A stretch of 64,000 nt of DNA from positions 1,922,001 through 1,986,000 of the forward strand of contig NZ_WBXN01000004.1 in the NCBI RefSeq assembly GCF_008973465.1, read 5' to 3'. Every line of letters starts with the position of its first letter. Within the stretch, counting starts at the first letter, position 1. Below the pieces are notes generated by a model, which saw only the letters and a list, made by a program, of their open reading frames with translations, was not told where the DNA came from and searched no databases. This DNA comes from Streptomyces sp. SS1-1. Its GTDB lineage: Bacteria; Actinomycetota; Actinomycetes; Streptomycetales; Streptomycetaceae. Both the position numbers and the translations under genes were made by a program. Positions 51,871-60,943 of this stretch are shown here, in pieces.

Positions 51871-52494
51871 ATGACCGCCCCCGTCATCCACTCGCTGCGC
51901 GAACAGATCCGCGAGCACATCCTCGAGGGGATCATCAGCGGGCGCTGGCAGCCGGGCGAGCGGATCGTCGAGCGGCGCATCGCCACCGAGCTGGAGGTCA
52001 GCCAGACCCCGGTCCGTGAGGCCCTGCGCGAGCTGGAGTCGCTGCGGCTGATCGAGTCCGCCCCCAACAAGGGCGTCCGGGTGCGGAACCTGACCGCGGG
52101 CGACCTGGAGGAGAGCTACCCCGTCCGGGCCGGCCTCGAGGCCATCGCCGCCGAGCTGGCCGCGGACACCCTCGCCGAGGACTGCTCCGCGCTGGAACCG
52201 CACGTGGCGGCGCTGTACGAGGCCGACCGGGACGCCGACGGCACCGGCCAGGTGCGGCACACGGTGGGCTTCCACCGCGAGCTGGTGCGGGCCGCGGGCA
52301 ACTCGGTGCTGCTGCACACCTGGGAGGGTCTCGGCATCGAGGTCTTCACGGCGCTGTCCATCCGCTGGCTCGGCACCGTTCAGCAGTCGTACGCGGAGGA
52401 GCACGAGGAGCTGGTCCAGGCGTTCCGCCGGCGGGACCCGAGGATCGCGGAACTGGTGAAGGCGCACGTCCTCGGCTGCGCCCCGCGGGCCTGA
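51871..52494 (+). CDS. GntR-family (FCD) transcriptional regulator
   Basis: The protein has 207 residues. The winged helix-turn-helix (about 5-70) has LREQIREHILEGIISGRWQPGERI and ELEVSQTPVREALRELE. The all-helical FCD domain (about 75-205) includes His residues in VGFHRELVRAAGN and the later EHEELVQAFRRRD, which bind metal and small acids such as lactate or pyruvate in this subfamily. AAGGAG stands eight bases before the ATG. It lies between the E2 gene and aceE and, by position, is likely to regulate them in the manner of PdhR; the palindrome at 52619-52635 is a candidate site. Confidence 0.9.
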   Translation: MTAPVIHSLREQIREHILEGIISGRWQPGERIVERRIATELEVSQTPVREALRELESLRLIESAPNKGVRVRNLTAGDLEESYPVRAGLEAIAAELAADTLAEDCSALEPHVAALYEADRDADGTGQVRHTVGFHRELVRAAGNSVLLHTWEGLGIEVFTALSIRWLGTVQQSYAEEHEELVQAFRRRDPRIAELVKAHVLGCAPRA

Positions 52495-52618
52495 TCGACA
52501 GGCGAGCGTCACCCCGCTCACCTGCGGAAACCCTTCGAGAACACGGCACCGGGTGCCATCCACCGAGGCACCGCATGCCTACTTTCCCCGGATCGCGATG
52601 TTTTACCCCGGAACCCTT

Positions 52619-52635
52619 TGATCGATCATCGATCA
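52619..52635. promoter_or_regulatory. 8-1-8 palindrome upstream of aceE, likely operator
   Basis: TGATCGAT-C-ATCGATCA is perfectly symmetric and AT-rich relative to its surroundings. It lies 120 bases before the aceE start and 125 after the gntR stop. GntR/FCD proteins bind palindromes of about this size, so self-neighbour binding is plausible. Confidence 0.55.
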
Positions 52636-52754
52636 GGGAGTTATTGTCACCGCTGGACCTCCACCGAGGTCTCCGCCCTGTCCTGCCAAAGACAAAGGGC
52701 AACCCCGAACCCTTGCCGATGAGGGAACCCCCTTCGACTGAGGAAGGCGGCGAC

Positions 52755-55457
52755 ATGACCGACCCCAACGCCATCCGGCCGAGCGCGCTCGACCAGCTCC
52801 CGGACCGTGACCCGGAGGAGACCGCCGAATGGCAGGCCTCGCTGGACGCGGTCGCCGAGGCGGCCGGCCCGCACCGTGCGGCGTACCTGATGCGCCGGAC
52901 GCTGGAGCGGGCCGAGGGCACCGGCATCGCGCTGCCGAAGCTCCTCGAGACCGACTACGTCAACACCATCCCGACCGCCGGTGAGCCCGCCGTGCCCGGT
53001 GACGAGGAGATGGAGCGCCGGATCACCGCGTGGAACCGCTGGAACGCGGCCGCGATGGTGACCCGGGGCGCCAAGCACGGCGTGGGCGGCCACATCGCCA
53101 CCTTCGCCTCCGCCGCCTGGCTCTACGAGACCGGCTTCAACCACTTCTTCAAGGGCAAGGAGGGCGACGGCAGCGGCGATCAGCTCTACATCCAGGGCCA
53201 CGCCTCGCCGGGCATCTACGCCCGCGCCTTCCTCGACGGCCGCCTCACCGAGCAGCACCTGGACAACTTCCGCCAGGAGGCGGGCGGCAACGGCCTGCCG
53301 TCGTACCCGCACCCGCGCCGGCTGCCCTGGCTGTGGGAGTTCCCGACCGTCTCCATGGGCCTCGGCCCGCTGTCGGCGATCTACCAGGCGCGCTTCAACC
53401 GCTATCTGACCGCGCGCGGCATCAAGGACGTCTCCTCCTCGCACGTGTGGGCGTTCCTCGGTGACGGCGAGATGGACGAGCCGGAGTCCACGGCCGCCCT
53501 CGCACTCGCCTCCCGCGAGGGCCTGGACAACCTGACCTTCGTCATCAACTGCAACCTGCAGCGCCTCGACGGCCCGGTCCGCGCCAACTTCAAGATCGTG
53601 CAGGAGCTGGAGGCCCAGTTCCGCGGCGCCGGCTGGAACGTGATCAAGACGCTGTGGGGCACGGCCTGGGACGAGCTGTTCCAGCTCGACACCACGGGCG
53701 CGCTCGTCCGCCGGCTGCGCGAGGTACCGGACGCGCAGGTGCAGACGTACCAGACGCGCGACGCCGCCTACATCCGCGAGGACTTCTTCGGCAAGGACCC
53801 GGCGCTCGCCGAGATGGCGAAGCTGCTGAGCGACGACAAGATCCTCGAGTGCTTCCACCTGTCCCGCGGTGGCCACGAGGCGCGCAAGGTGTACGCCGCC
53901 TACAAGGCCGCCGTCGAGTTCAAGGGCGCGCCGACCGTCATCCTGGCCCAGACGGTCAAGGGCCACACCCTGGGCGAGGGCTTCGCCTCCAAGAACGCCA
54001 ACCACCAGATGAAGAAGCTCTCGGTGGACGAGTTCAAGGCGATGCGTGACCGCCTCGAACTGCCCATCAAGGACAGCGACTTCGTCGACGGCGTGGTGCC
54101 CTACGGCCACCCGGGCGCGGACGCCCCCGAGGTCCGCTACCTGCAGGAGCGCCGCGCGGCCCTCGGCGGCCCCGCCCCGGCCCGCCGCCTGCACCCGGTG
54201 GGCCCGCTGCCGGCCCCCGCCGACAAGGCGTTCGCCGCCTTCGACAAGGGCTCCGGCTCGCAGAACGTGGCCACCACCATGGCGTTCGTCCGCCTGGTCA
54301 AGGACCTGGTCCGCGACAAGGAGACCGGCCGGCGCTGGGTGCCGATCGTCCCCGACGAGGCGCGCACCTTCGGCATGGAGAGCCTCTTCCCGTCCCTCGG
54401 CATCTACTCGCCGAAGGGCCAGACGTACGAGCCGGTCGACCGCGACCAGCTGATGTACTACAAGGAGGCGAAGAACGGGCAGATCCTCAACGAGGGGATC
54501 ACCGAGGCCGGTTCGATGGCCGACTTCATCGCCGCCTCGACGTCGTACGCGACGCACGGCGAGGCGATGATCCCGTTCTACATCTTCTACTCGATGTTCG
54601 GCTGGCAGCGCACGGCCGACCAGATGTGGCAGCTCGGCGACCAGCTCGGCCGCGGCTTCCTCGTCGGCGCGACGGCCGGCCGCACCACGCTGACCGGTGA
54701 GGGCCTGCAGCACGCCGACGGCCACTCCCCCGTCATCGCGGCGACCAACCCGGCGGCGCTGACGTACGACCCGGCGTTCGCCTACGAGGTCGCGGCCATC
54801 GTCAAGGACGGTCTGCGCCGGATGTACGGCGAGGCGGCCCCCGGCGAGGACCAGGACGTCTTCTACTACCTGACCGTCTACAACGAGCCGCTGCCGCAGC
54901 CCGCGAAGCCCGCCGTGGACGGCATCGACCAGGGCATCGTCAAGGGCCTGTACCGCTTCAACACGGCGGAGACGGCCGGGCTGTCCCCGGCGGCCAACGC
55001 CCCGCGCATCCAGCTGCTGGGCTCCGGCACGGCGATCCACTGGGCGCTGAAGGCGCAGAAGCTGCTCGCCGAGGAGTGGGGCGTGGCCGCCGACGTGTGG
55101 TCCGCGACCTCCTGGACCGAGCTGCGCCGCGACGCGCTGGAGGCCGACGCGGCCCTCCTGCGCGGCGAGGAGCGGACCCCGTACGTCCGCCAGGCGCTCC
55201 AGGGCGCCGAGGGCCCGGTGCTCGCGGTCTCCGACTACATGCGCCAGGTCCCGGACCAGATCGCGCAGTGGGTCGAGCAGGACTGGTCCTCGCTCGGCGC
55301 CGACGGATTCGGTCTCTCCGACACCCGTGACGCGGCCCGCCGCCACTTCGGGGTGGACGCCGAGTCGATCGTCGTCGCGGCCCTGGCCCAGCTCGCCCGG
55401 CGCGGCGAGGTCAAGGCCACCGCGGTGAAGGAAGCCCGCGAGAAGTACGGCCTGTAA
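52755..55457 (+). CDS. aceE: pyruvate dehydrogenase E1 component, homodimeric
   Basis: The protein has 900 residues from the ATG at 52755 with GGAAGG upstream; an upstream open frame of 60 codons is ignored as it overlaps the operator region. It is the large single-chain E1 type. GDGEMDEPESTAAL carries the thiamine diphosphate motif, with VINCNLQRLDGPVR closing it near residues 260-275. HGGHEARKVYAAY and the EGLQHADGHS segment (about 650-660) line the active site. It decarboxylates pyruvate and acetylates the lipoyl arm of E2. A 12-bp hairpin follows. The homodimeric E1 with a two-lipoyl E2 and LpdA is the actinobacterial PDH set. Confidence 0.96.
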   Translation: MTDPNAIRPSALDQLPDRDPEETAEWQASLDAVAEAAGPHRAAYLMRRTLERAEGTGIALPKLLETDYVNTIPTAGEPAVPGDEEMERRITAWNRWNAAAMVTRGAKHGVGGHIATFASAAWLYETGFNHFFKGKEGDGSGDQLYIQGHASPGIYARAFLDGRLTEQHLDNFRQEAGGNGLPSYPHPRRLPWLWEFPTVSMGLGPLSAIYQARFNRYLTARGIKDVSSSHVWAFLGDGEMDEPESTAALALASREGLDNLTFVINCNLQRLDGPVRANFKIVQELEAQFRGAGWNVIKTLWGTAWDELFQLDTTGALVRRLREVPDAQVQTYQTRDAAYIREDFFGKDPALAEMAKLLSDDKILECFHLSRGGHEARKVYAAYKAAVEFKGAPTVILAQTVKGHTLGEGFASKNANHQMKKLSVDEFKAMRDRLELPIKDSDFVDGVVPYGHPGADAPEVRYLQERRAALGGPAPARRLHPVGPLPAPADKAFAAFDKGSGSQNVATTMAFVRLVKDLVRDKETGRRWVPIVPDEARTFGMESLFPSLGIYSPKGQTYEPVDRDQLMYYKEAKNGQILNEGITEAGSMADFIAASTSYATHGEAMIPFYIFYSMFGWQRTADQMWQLGDQLGRGFLVGATAGRTTLTGEGLQHADGHSPVIAATNPAALTYDPAFAYEVAAIVKDGLRRMYGEAAPGEDQDVFYYLTVYNEPLPQPAKPAVDGIDQGIVKGLYRFNTAETAGLSPAANAPRIQLLGSGTAIHWALKAQKLLAEEWGVAADVWSATSWTELRRDALEADAALLRGEERTPYVRQALQGAEGPVLAVSDYMRQVPDQIAQWVEQDWSSLGADGFGLSDTRDAARRHFGVDAESIVVAALAQLARRGEVKATAVKEAREKYGL

Positions 55458-55478
55458 GCGGCCGGGACGATCGGATGG

Positions 55479-55504
55479 AGGGGCACGGCGTTCGCCGTGC
55501 CCCT
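55479..55504 (+). terminator. terminator after aceE
   Basis: AGGGGCACGGCG pairs with CGCCGTGCCCCT, with TTC around the turn, 21 bases after the aceE stop. Confidence 0.8.
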
Positions 55505-55536
55505 TCGCTGTCGGTGGGCCCCGGCATGATGACCGT

Positions 55537-56526
55537 ATGCGTGCCGCCCGCCTGATCAAGATGGTGTTGTTGCTCCAGTCCCGGCCCTCGATGACCGCCG
55601 CCGAGCTGGCGCGGGAGCTGGAGGTGTCCGAGCGGACGGTCACCCGGGACGCGCAGGCGCTGTCGGAGGCCGGTGTCCCGGTCTACGCCGAGCGGGGCCG
55701 GGCCGGCGGGTACCGGCTGGTCGGCGGGTACCGGACCCGGCTGACGGGGCTCGCGCGCGGCGAGGCCGAGGCGCTGTTCCTCAGCGGGGTGCCGGGGGCG
55801 CTGCGGGAGATGGGCCTGGAGGACGCCGCGTCGGCCGCGCGGCTGAAGGTGTCGGCCGCGTTGCTGCCGTCGCTGCGCGACGCCTCCCGTACGGCGGCCC
55901 AGCGCTTCCATCTCGACGCGCCGAACTGGTTCACGGAGCCGCGGACGCCCGGGCTGCTGCCGGCCGTCGCGGACGCCGTGTGGGACGACCGCCGGATCGT
56001 CGCCCGCTACCGGCGCGGGGAGGACGAGGTCGAGCGGGAGCTGGAGCCGTACGGGCTCGTGCTGAAGGCGGGCGTCTGGTACCTGTGCGCCCGGGTCGCC
56101 GGGGCCGGTGCGCACCGGGTGTACCGGATCGACCGGTTCACCGCCGTGGACGCCGGTGACGGGCGGTTCGAGCGGGACGAGGCGTTCGACCTGCCGGGGT
56201 TCTGGAAGGAGCGGGCCGAGCAGTTCGCGCGGTCGCTCCTGCGTGCCGAGGTCGTCCTGCGGGTGTCCCCCGAGGGGGCGCGCGCCCTTCCGCACGCCCT
56301 CGATCCGCGGGCCGCGCGGGAGGCGCTTCAGGCCGCGGGTGCCCCGGACGGGGACGGCTGGGTGACGGTGACCGTCCCGGTGGAGTCCGAGGAGGTCGCC
56401 CACGGCCAGCTCGCGGCGCTCGGCCCACGCGTGGAGGTGCTGGCCCCGCGGTCGCTGCGGGAGCGGTTCGCCGCCGACGCGATACGGCTGGCGGCCCTGT
56501 ACGCCGGCCGAGCGCACGCCCTATAA
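55537..56526 (+). CDS. WYL-domain transcriptional regulator
   Basis: The protein has 329 residues. An HTH_11 winged helix (about 1-60, LIKMVLLLQSRPSMTAAELARELEVSERTVTRD) precedes a WYL domain (about 140-225, KAGVWYLCARVAG and YRIDRFTAV) and a C-terminal WCX extension with RSLLRAEVVLRV. WYL domains bind nucleic acid ligands or nucleotides, and such proteins act as activators or repressors of stress or metabolic genes. It is downstream of the aceE terminator and probably transcribed on its own. Targets are unknown. Confidence 0.9.
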   Translation: MRAARLIKMVLLLQSRPSMTAAELARELEVSERTVTRDAQALSEAGVPVYAERGRAGGYRLVGGYRTRLTGLARGEAEALFLSGVPGALREMGLEDAASAARLKVSAALLPSLRDASRTAAQRFHLDAPNWFTEPRTPGLLPAVADAVWDDRRIVARYRRGEDEVERELEPYGLVLKAGVWYLCARVAGAGAHRVYRIDRFTAVDAGDGRFERDEAFDLPGFWKERAEQFARSLLRAEVVLRVSPEGARALPHALDPRAAREALQAAGAPDGDGWVTVTVPVESEEVAHGQLAALGPRVEVLAPRSLRERFAADAIRLAALYAGRAHAL

Positions 56527-56582
56527 CAATCCGTCGCACTCCACGTGCGCCCCACCCGTCCAGGGCCGATGCTTGACCCGTG

Positions 56583-57101
56583 ATGGACGAGACGGAGTTC
56601 TGGGAGCTGGTGGACACCACCCGTGAGGCCGCCGAGGGTGACCCCGAGGAGCAGGCCGATCTGCTGGTGGAGCGGCTGGTCCAGCTGGACCCGGACGCCG
56701 TGCTCGACTTCGCCCGCCACTTCGAGGCCCGCTACAACCGGGCGTACACCTGGGACGTGTGGGGTGCCGCCTGGGTCCTGCTCGACGGGGCCAGCGACGA
56801 CGCGTTCGACTTCTTCCGCTGCTGGCTGATCGGCCAGGGCCGTGAGGTGTACGAGGGCGCGGTGCACGACCCGGACTCGCTGGCCGAGCTGCTGGACGAC
56901 TTCGACGAGGAGTTCGACGGCGACGGGGAGGAGCTGGGGTACGCCGCCGACGAGGCGTACGAGCAGCTCACCGGTGCCGTCGCCCCCGACCTGGGTCTGC
57001 CGCCGGCGCCCGCGGAGCCGTCCGGCACGCCGGTGGACTTCGAGGACGAGCGGGCGCTGGCGGAGCGTTTTCCCCGGCTGTGGGAGCGGTTCAAGGGCTG
57101 A
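56583..57101 (+). CDS. DUF4240 domain protein
   Basis: The protein has 172 residues. It opens DETEFWELVDTTREAAEGDP and contains FARHFEARYNRAYTWDVWGAAWVL and GREVYEGAVHDPDSLAELL, the DUF4240 pattern. It is strongly acidic, with few basic residues, and has no signal. A GTG directly before the ATG would add one residue. DUF4240 proteins are common in streptomycetes and unassigned; some resemble immunity-like proteins, which is only a comparison. Its 3' end overlaps the convergent amidase gene by 11 bp. Confidence 0.85.
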   Translation: MDETEFWELVDTTREAAEGDPEEQADLLVERLVQLDPDAVLDFARHFEARYNRAYTWDVWGAAWVLLDGASDDAFDFFRCWLIGQGREVYEGAVHDPDSLAELLDDFDEEFDGDGEELGYAADEAYEQLTGAVAPDLGLPPAPAEPSGTPVDFEDERALAERFPRLWERFKG

Positions 57102-57897
57102 GCCGGCCCTGGAGGCGGGCCGCGGTGGCCCGGATCTCCGGGAGACGGGCGCTGAGGGCGGCGCCGGGGCAGGTCGTCGAGTAGCCGTCGTTGTGACCGG
57201 CCACGGCGGGCAGTGTGGCGGTGGTGCCGGAGGCGTAGCGGCTGAGGTCGTTGCTGGAGGTCAGCCGTACCTCCGCGCGCGGGTCCGTGCCGGACAGGCC
57301 CAGCTTCCACGCCACGACCGCGGCGATCGCGTCGGTCATCGCCTTGGGGACGGGCACCCCGGCCGTGAAGGTGCCGAGGGCGGCGACGCCGGCGGTGCGG
57401 TGGTTGAAGCCCTGCGTGTGGGCGCCGGTGACGGGCCGGTCGGTGCCGCCGGCCCGGCCCTCGTAGATCGTGCCGCAGCGGTCGACGACGAAGTTGTAGC
57501 CGAGGTCGTCCCAGTGCCGGCCGCCGGTCTGGCCGGCGTAGAGGTGCTCGATGATGCTCGGGGACTCGGCGCAGTCGTAGTCGTTCGGCGAGTCGGTGTG
57601 GTGCACGAACACGGCGACCACCTTGTCGTCGTAGCGCGGGGGCGGCTGGGTGTGCAGGCTCTCCTCGTCCAGCCAGACGTCCCGGGGCACGATGGGCGGC
57701 CGGGCCGCGTGGTACGAGGCGGGGCGCGCCGCGACGGGCCGCTTCTCCCGCTCCGCGCTCCGCTCCACCCCGCCGGCGCACAGGACGAGCGCGAGCGCGG
57801 CGGCCAGTCCCGGTACGCAGCCGAGGACGACGAGGGCTCCCCGTCCCCCGGGGAGGCCCCGCACCCGTTCCGCCGTGATCCGTCGGATGGCACGCAT
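57091..57897 (-). CDS. PGRP-type N-acetylmuramoyl-L-alanine amidase
   Basis: The protein has 268 residues from the ATG at 57897. A hydrophobic segment (about 21-43) is a signal or membrane anchor. The peptidoglycan recognition domain (about 66-265) has FVHHTD (His99 or His100), Tyr134 in DLGYNFVVDRCG, AGHND (His235) and the Cys243 in STTCPG, which form the zinc site of active PGRP amidases. It would cut the bond between N-acetylmuramate and the stem peptide outside the cell. An Arg-rich first 20 residues could direct Tat-type export; the RR pair lacks a full Tat motif. Confidence 0.9.
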   Translation of the reverse strand: MRAIRRITAERVRGLPGGRGALVVLGCVPGLAAALALVLCAGGVERSAEREKRPVAARPASYHAARPPIVPRDVWLDEESLHTQPPPRYDDKVVAVFVHHTDSPNDYDCAESPSIIEHLYAGQTGGRHWDDLGYNFVVDRCGTIYEGRAGGTDRPVTGAHTQGFNHRTAGVAALGTFTAGVPVPKAMTDAIAAVVAWKLGLSGTDPRAEVRLTSSNDLSRYASGTTATLPAVAGHNDGYSTTCPGAALSARLPEIRATAARLQGRLSP

Positions 57898-58097
57898 GGT
57901 CCTACTGTCCGACGGATCACGTCCGCCCGCGATGTGTGGTGTGACACCGGGTGGAACCATCATCCGGGTCCGGGGCGTTCCTCCAGGTGTACGCAGCGTG
58001 GCCGAATCCCCGTGACACGCCGCCGCGCGCTGATCATCGGGCGCCTCGCACGCGTACTAAGAGGTCCTGCTACGAGGTCCTGGAGAAAGGCGGCTCA

Positions 58098-59282
58098 GTG
58101 GACCTGCTCGACATCCTGCTGCTGCTCGTGATGGTGGCCTACGCGGCGTCCGGCTACCGGCGCGGGCTGGTGGCCGGCTGTGTGTCGCTGGCCGGCTTCG
58201 TGGGCGGCGCGGCGATCGGCGTGTGGCTGCTGCCGTGGGTGATGGACCTGGTCACGCCGGGCAGCACCCGGGCGACGGTGGCCGCGGTGCTGACGGTGCT
58301 GCTGCCCGCCGTGCTGGTGCACGAGCTGGCCGGGCGGCTGGCCCTGCGGCTGCGCCGGGAGCTGGACCGCGGGCCGCTGCGGGTGGCCGACGGCGTCGGC
58401 GGGGCCGTAGCCAACGCGGTGGCCGTGCTGATCGTGTCCTGGGTGGCGGCGAGCGTGCTGGCCGCGTCCTCCTCGCCGCTGCTGACGTCGGCGATCCGCG
58501 ACTCGCGGCTGCTGGGCGGTGTGCAGGAGGTCATGCCGGACACCACTCCGGCCTGGTTCTCGCGGGCCACGTCCGCGCTGACCGAGGCGGGTTTCCCGCA
58601 GGTCTTCAACCCGTTCGAGAACGAGTCGACGGCCGAGGTCGCCCGGCCCACCGGCGACAGCGTCACCCCGGCCGCCACGGAGGCCGCCCAGCGCAGCACC
58701 GTCAAGATCGAGGGGTCCGCCGGGACGCAGGGCCGCGAGGGCAGCGGGTTCGTGTACGCGCCGCAGCGTGTGATGACCAACGCGCACGTGGTGGCCGGCA
58801 TCGACCGGCCGGACGTCCGCGTGGGCGGGGTGGGGCCGTCGTACGCGGCGCGGGTGGTGCTGTTCGATCCCCGGCGCGATGTGGCCGTGCTGTACGTGCC
58901 GCAGCTGCGCGCCCCCGTCCTGCGGTTCGACGACGACGCCGCGCGCGGCGACTCGGCGGTCGTCGCGGGCTACCCGGAGGACGGCTCGCTGGACCTCCAG
59001 GCGGCGACGGTCGCGGGCCGCATACAGGCCACCGGGCAGAACATCTACAACGACGAGACGGTGACCCGCGAGATCTACTCGATCCGCTCCACCGTGCGCC
59101 CGGGGAACTCGGGCGGGCCGCTGCTGACCACCGACGGCCGGGTGTATGGGGTGGTGTTCGCCCGCTCCACCACCGACGACGAGACCGGTTACGTCCTGAC
59201 GGCGGACGAGGTGGCCTCCTCCGCCCGCCGCGCGGCGACCGCGACGGTCCCGGTGGACACCGGCGACCTGATCACCTCGTGA
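58098..59282 (+). CDS. MarP-like membrane serine protease
   Basis: The protein has 394 residues from a GTG at 58098 with AAAGG upstream. Residues 1-125 are a CvpA-like domain with four membrane helices (DLLDILLLLVMVAYAASGY). The extracellular chymotrypsin-like domain (about 190-390) has the triad His230 (TNAHVV), Asp261 (RRDVAVL) and Ser338 (GNSGGPL). This is the layout of mycobacterial MarP, which activates the wall hydrolase RipA and is needed for pH homeostasis in acid. The two NlpC/P60 proteins at the other end of this window are the RipA-like type, so a similar protease-hydrolase pair is possible here. Confidence 0.92.
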   Translation: MDLLDILLLLVMVAYAASGYRRGLVAGCVSLAGFVGGAAIGVWLLPWVMDLVTPGSTRATVAAVLTVLLPAVLVHELAGRLALRLRRELDRGPLRVADGVGGAVANAVAVLIVSWVAASVLAASSSPLLTSAIRDSRLLGGVQEVMPDTTPAWFSRATSALTEAGFPQVFNPFENESTAEVARPTGDSVTPAATEAAQRSTVKIEGSAGTQGREGSGFVYAPQRVMTNAHVVAGIDRPDVRVGGVGPSYAARVVLFDPRRDVAVLYVPQLRAPVLRFDDDAARGDSAVVAGYPEDGSLDLQAATVAGRIQATGQNIYNDETVTREIYSIRSTVRPGNSGGPLLTTDGRVYGVVFARSTTDDETGYVLTADEVASSARRAATATVPVDTGDLITS

Positions 59283-59294
59283 CGCCGGGAGGCC

Positions 59295-59795
59295 TCACAG
59301 AGCGCGTCCCATGAGCACGTCGTCGGCGTACCTCCCGTCGATGTGGAACTCCCCGGGCAGGACGCCCTCGACCACGAAGCCCTCGGACGCGTAGAGCGCG
59401 CGGGCGGGGGTGTTGTGGCCGAGGACGCGCAAGGTGACGCGGCGGGCGCCCCGGCGCCGGGAATCCTCGACGGCCGCCCGCACGAGCGCCCGCCCGACGC
59501 CCAGACCACGGGCTTCGTCCGCGACCGCCAGCCCCTGGATCTGCCGGACGTGCGCGTTGCAGGCGAGCCGGGTCGGCGGGACCACGCGTATGTAGCCGAC
59601 GACGCGGCCGTCCAGCTCCGCGACGAGGACGTCCTCGGGGGCGTGGCGCTCGTCGAAGAAGGGCGGGTACGGCGGGCGCGGCCGGGGCACGACGGCGTGC
59701 AGCGGCGACCAGGTGGAGCGGTCGAGCCGGGCCAGTTCCTCGTCGTCCTCGGGCCGGGCGGTACGGAGCACGGGGTGCGGACGGGTCTCGGACAT
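59295..59795 (-). CDS. GNAT-family acetyltransferase
   Basis: The protein has 166 residues from the ATG at 59795. It has the GNAT core with IQGLAVADEARGLGVGRALV (acetyl-CoA loop with RGLGVG) near residues 85-105 and TLRVLGHNTPARALYASEGF, the C-terminal signature. The substrate is unknown. It converges on the MarP-like gene with 12 bp between the stops and is divergent from the epimerase gene. Confidence 0.85.
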   Translation of the reverse strand: MSETRPHPVLRTARPEDDEELARLDRSTWSPLHAVVPRPRPPYPPFFDERHAPEDVLVAELDGRVVGYIRVVPPTRLACNAHVRQIQGLAVADEARGLGVGRALVRAAVEDSRRRGARRVTLRVLGHNTPARALYASEGFVVEGVLPGEFHIDGRYADDVLMGRAL

Positions 59796-59847
59796 GACCG
59801 CCAGCCTATGAGAGGCACGGGGCCCTGTTCCGGGCAGGATGGTGTGC

Positions 59848-60753
59848 ATGGATCAGTCGAGAATCGTGGTCGCCGGCTCCTCCGGCCTGATCGGTGCCGC
59901 CCTGGTGCGCTCGCTCGTCGCGGACGGCCATGAGGTGGTCCGTCTGGTGCGCCGGGAGCCCCGGACGGCGGACGAGGTCCGCTGGGACCCCGACGGCGGT
60001 GAGGTGGCGGCGGCGGTGCTCGCCGGGTGCGACGCGGTGGTCAATCTGGCCGGCGCCAACGTGGGGGCGCGGCGCTGGACCGACGCGTACAAGGAGAGTC
60101 TGCGGCGCGGGCGGGTGCGGGGCACGGCGGCGCTGGCCTCGGCGATGGCGGAGCTGGAGCCCGGGGAGCGGCCGCGGGTCTTCGTGAACGGCAGCGCGAT
60201 CGGCTACTACGGCGAGACCGGCGCGCGGGCCGTGGACGAGTCGAGTCCGCCCGGGGAGGGTTTCCTGCCGGAGCTGTGCGTGGCGTGGGAGGCCGCGGCG
60301 GCGCCCGCGCGGGAGGCGGGGGTGCGGACGGTGTTCGTGCGCACCGGTCTCGTCGTGGCCCGGGAGGGCGGGGCGTGGGGGCGGCTGTTCCCGCTGTTCA
60401 GGGCGGGGCTGGGGGGTCGGCTCGGGGACGGGCGGCAGTTCTGGTCGTTCGTGTCGCTGCACGACGAGGTGGCGGCGATCCGGCATCTGCTGGACGCCGA
60501 GGACCTGTCGGGGCCGTTCAACGTGACCGCTCCCGAGCCGGTGACGAACCGGGAGATCACCGCGGCCATGGGGCGGGTGCTGCACCGGCCGGCGCTGCTG
60601 CCGGTCCCGGCGCCCGTCCTGCGGACCGTGCTCGGCGAGATGGCCGGGGACGTCCTCGGCAGTCAGCGGGTCCGGCCGGCGCGGCTGCTGGAGTCGGGCT
60701 TCACCTTCGCGTTCCCGGACATCGAGGGGGCGATCCGGGCGGCCGTGCGGTAG
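59848..60753 (+). CDS. TIGR01777-family epimerase (SDR-like)
   Basis: The protein has 301 residues if started at the ATG at 59848; an ATG nine bases earlier is possible. It has a Rossmann start RIVVAGSSGLIGAALVRSL, then VNLAGANVGARRWTD, GSAIGYYGETG with the Tyr position of the SDR fold, and a C-terminal DUF1731-type region (VLGEMAGDVLGSQRV). Members bind NAD(P) but have no fixed reaction. There is no link with adjacent genes beyond position. Confidence 0.88.
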   Translation: MDQSRIVVAGSSGLIGAALVRSLVADGHEVVRLVRREPRTADEVRWDPDGGEVAAAVLAGCDAVVNLAGANVGARRWTDAYKESLRRGRVRGTAALASAMAELEPGERPRVFVNGSAIGYYGETGARAVDESSPPGEGFLPELCVAWEAAAAPAREAGVRTVFVRTGLVVAREGGAWGRLFPLFRAGLGGRLGDGRQFWSFVSLHDEVAAIRHLLDAEDLSGPFNVTAPEPVTNREITAAMGRVLHRPALLPVPAPVLRTVLGEMAGDVLGSQRVRPARLLESGFTFAFPDIEGAIRAAVR

Positions 60754-60943
60754 CGCGCCCCGGTCGCACGGCCGGACCGAGCCGGACCGGATGTCCGTAT
60801 GCGACCGCCGTGCGACCGTGCTCTGTCGATGCGCGACTGTCCCTGACCGATCGCGTCCGTAACCTCGTGCCGAACTCGGGTATTTCCCGGGCCAGTTGGG
60901 GGCATGACGTCTCCACCGGCCGCGCAACCTCGAGGAGGGGCAC

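Noticed and set aside
52647..55643. Open frame of 998 codons on the minus strand
   Set aside because: It is the antisense shadow of aceE, which has complete E1 motifs on the plus strand.
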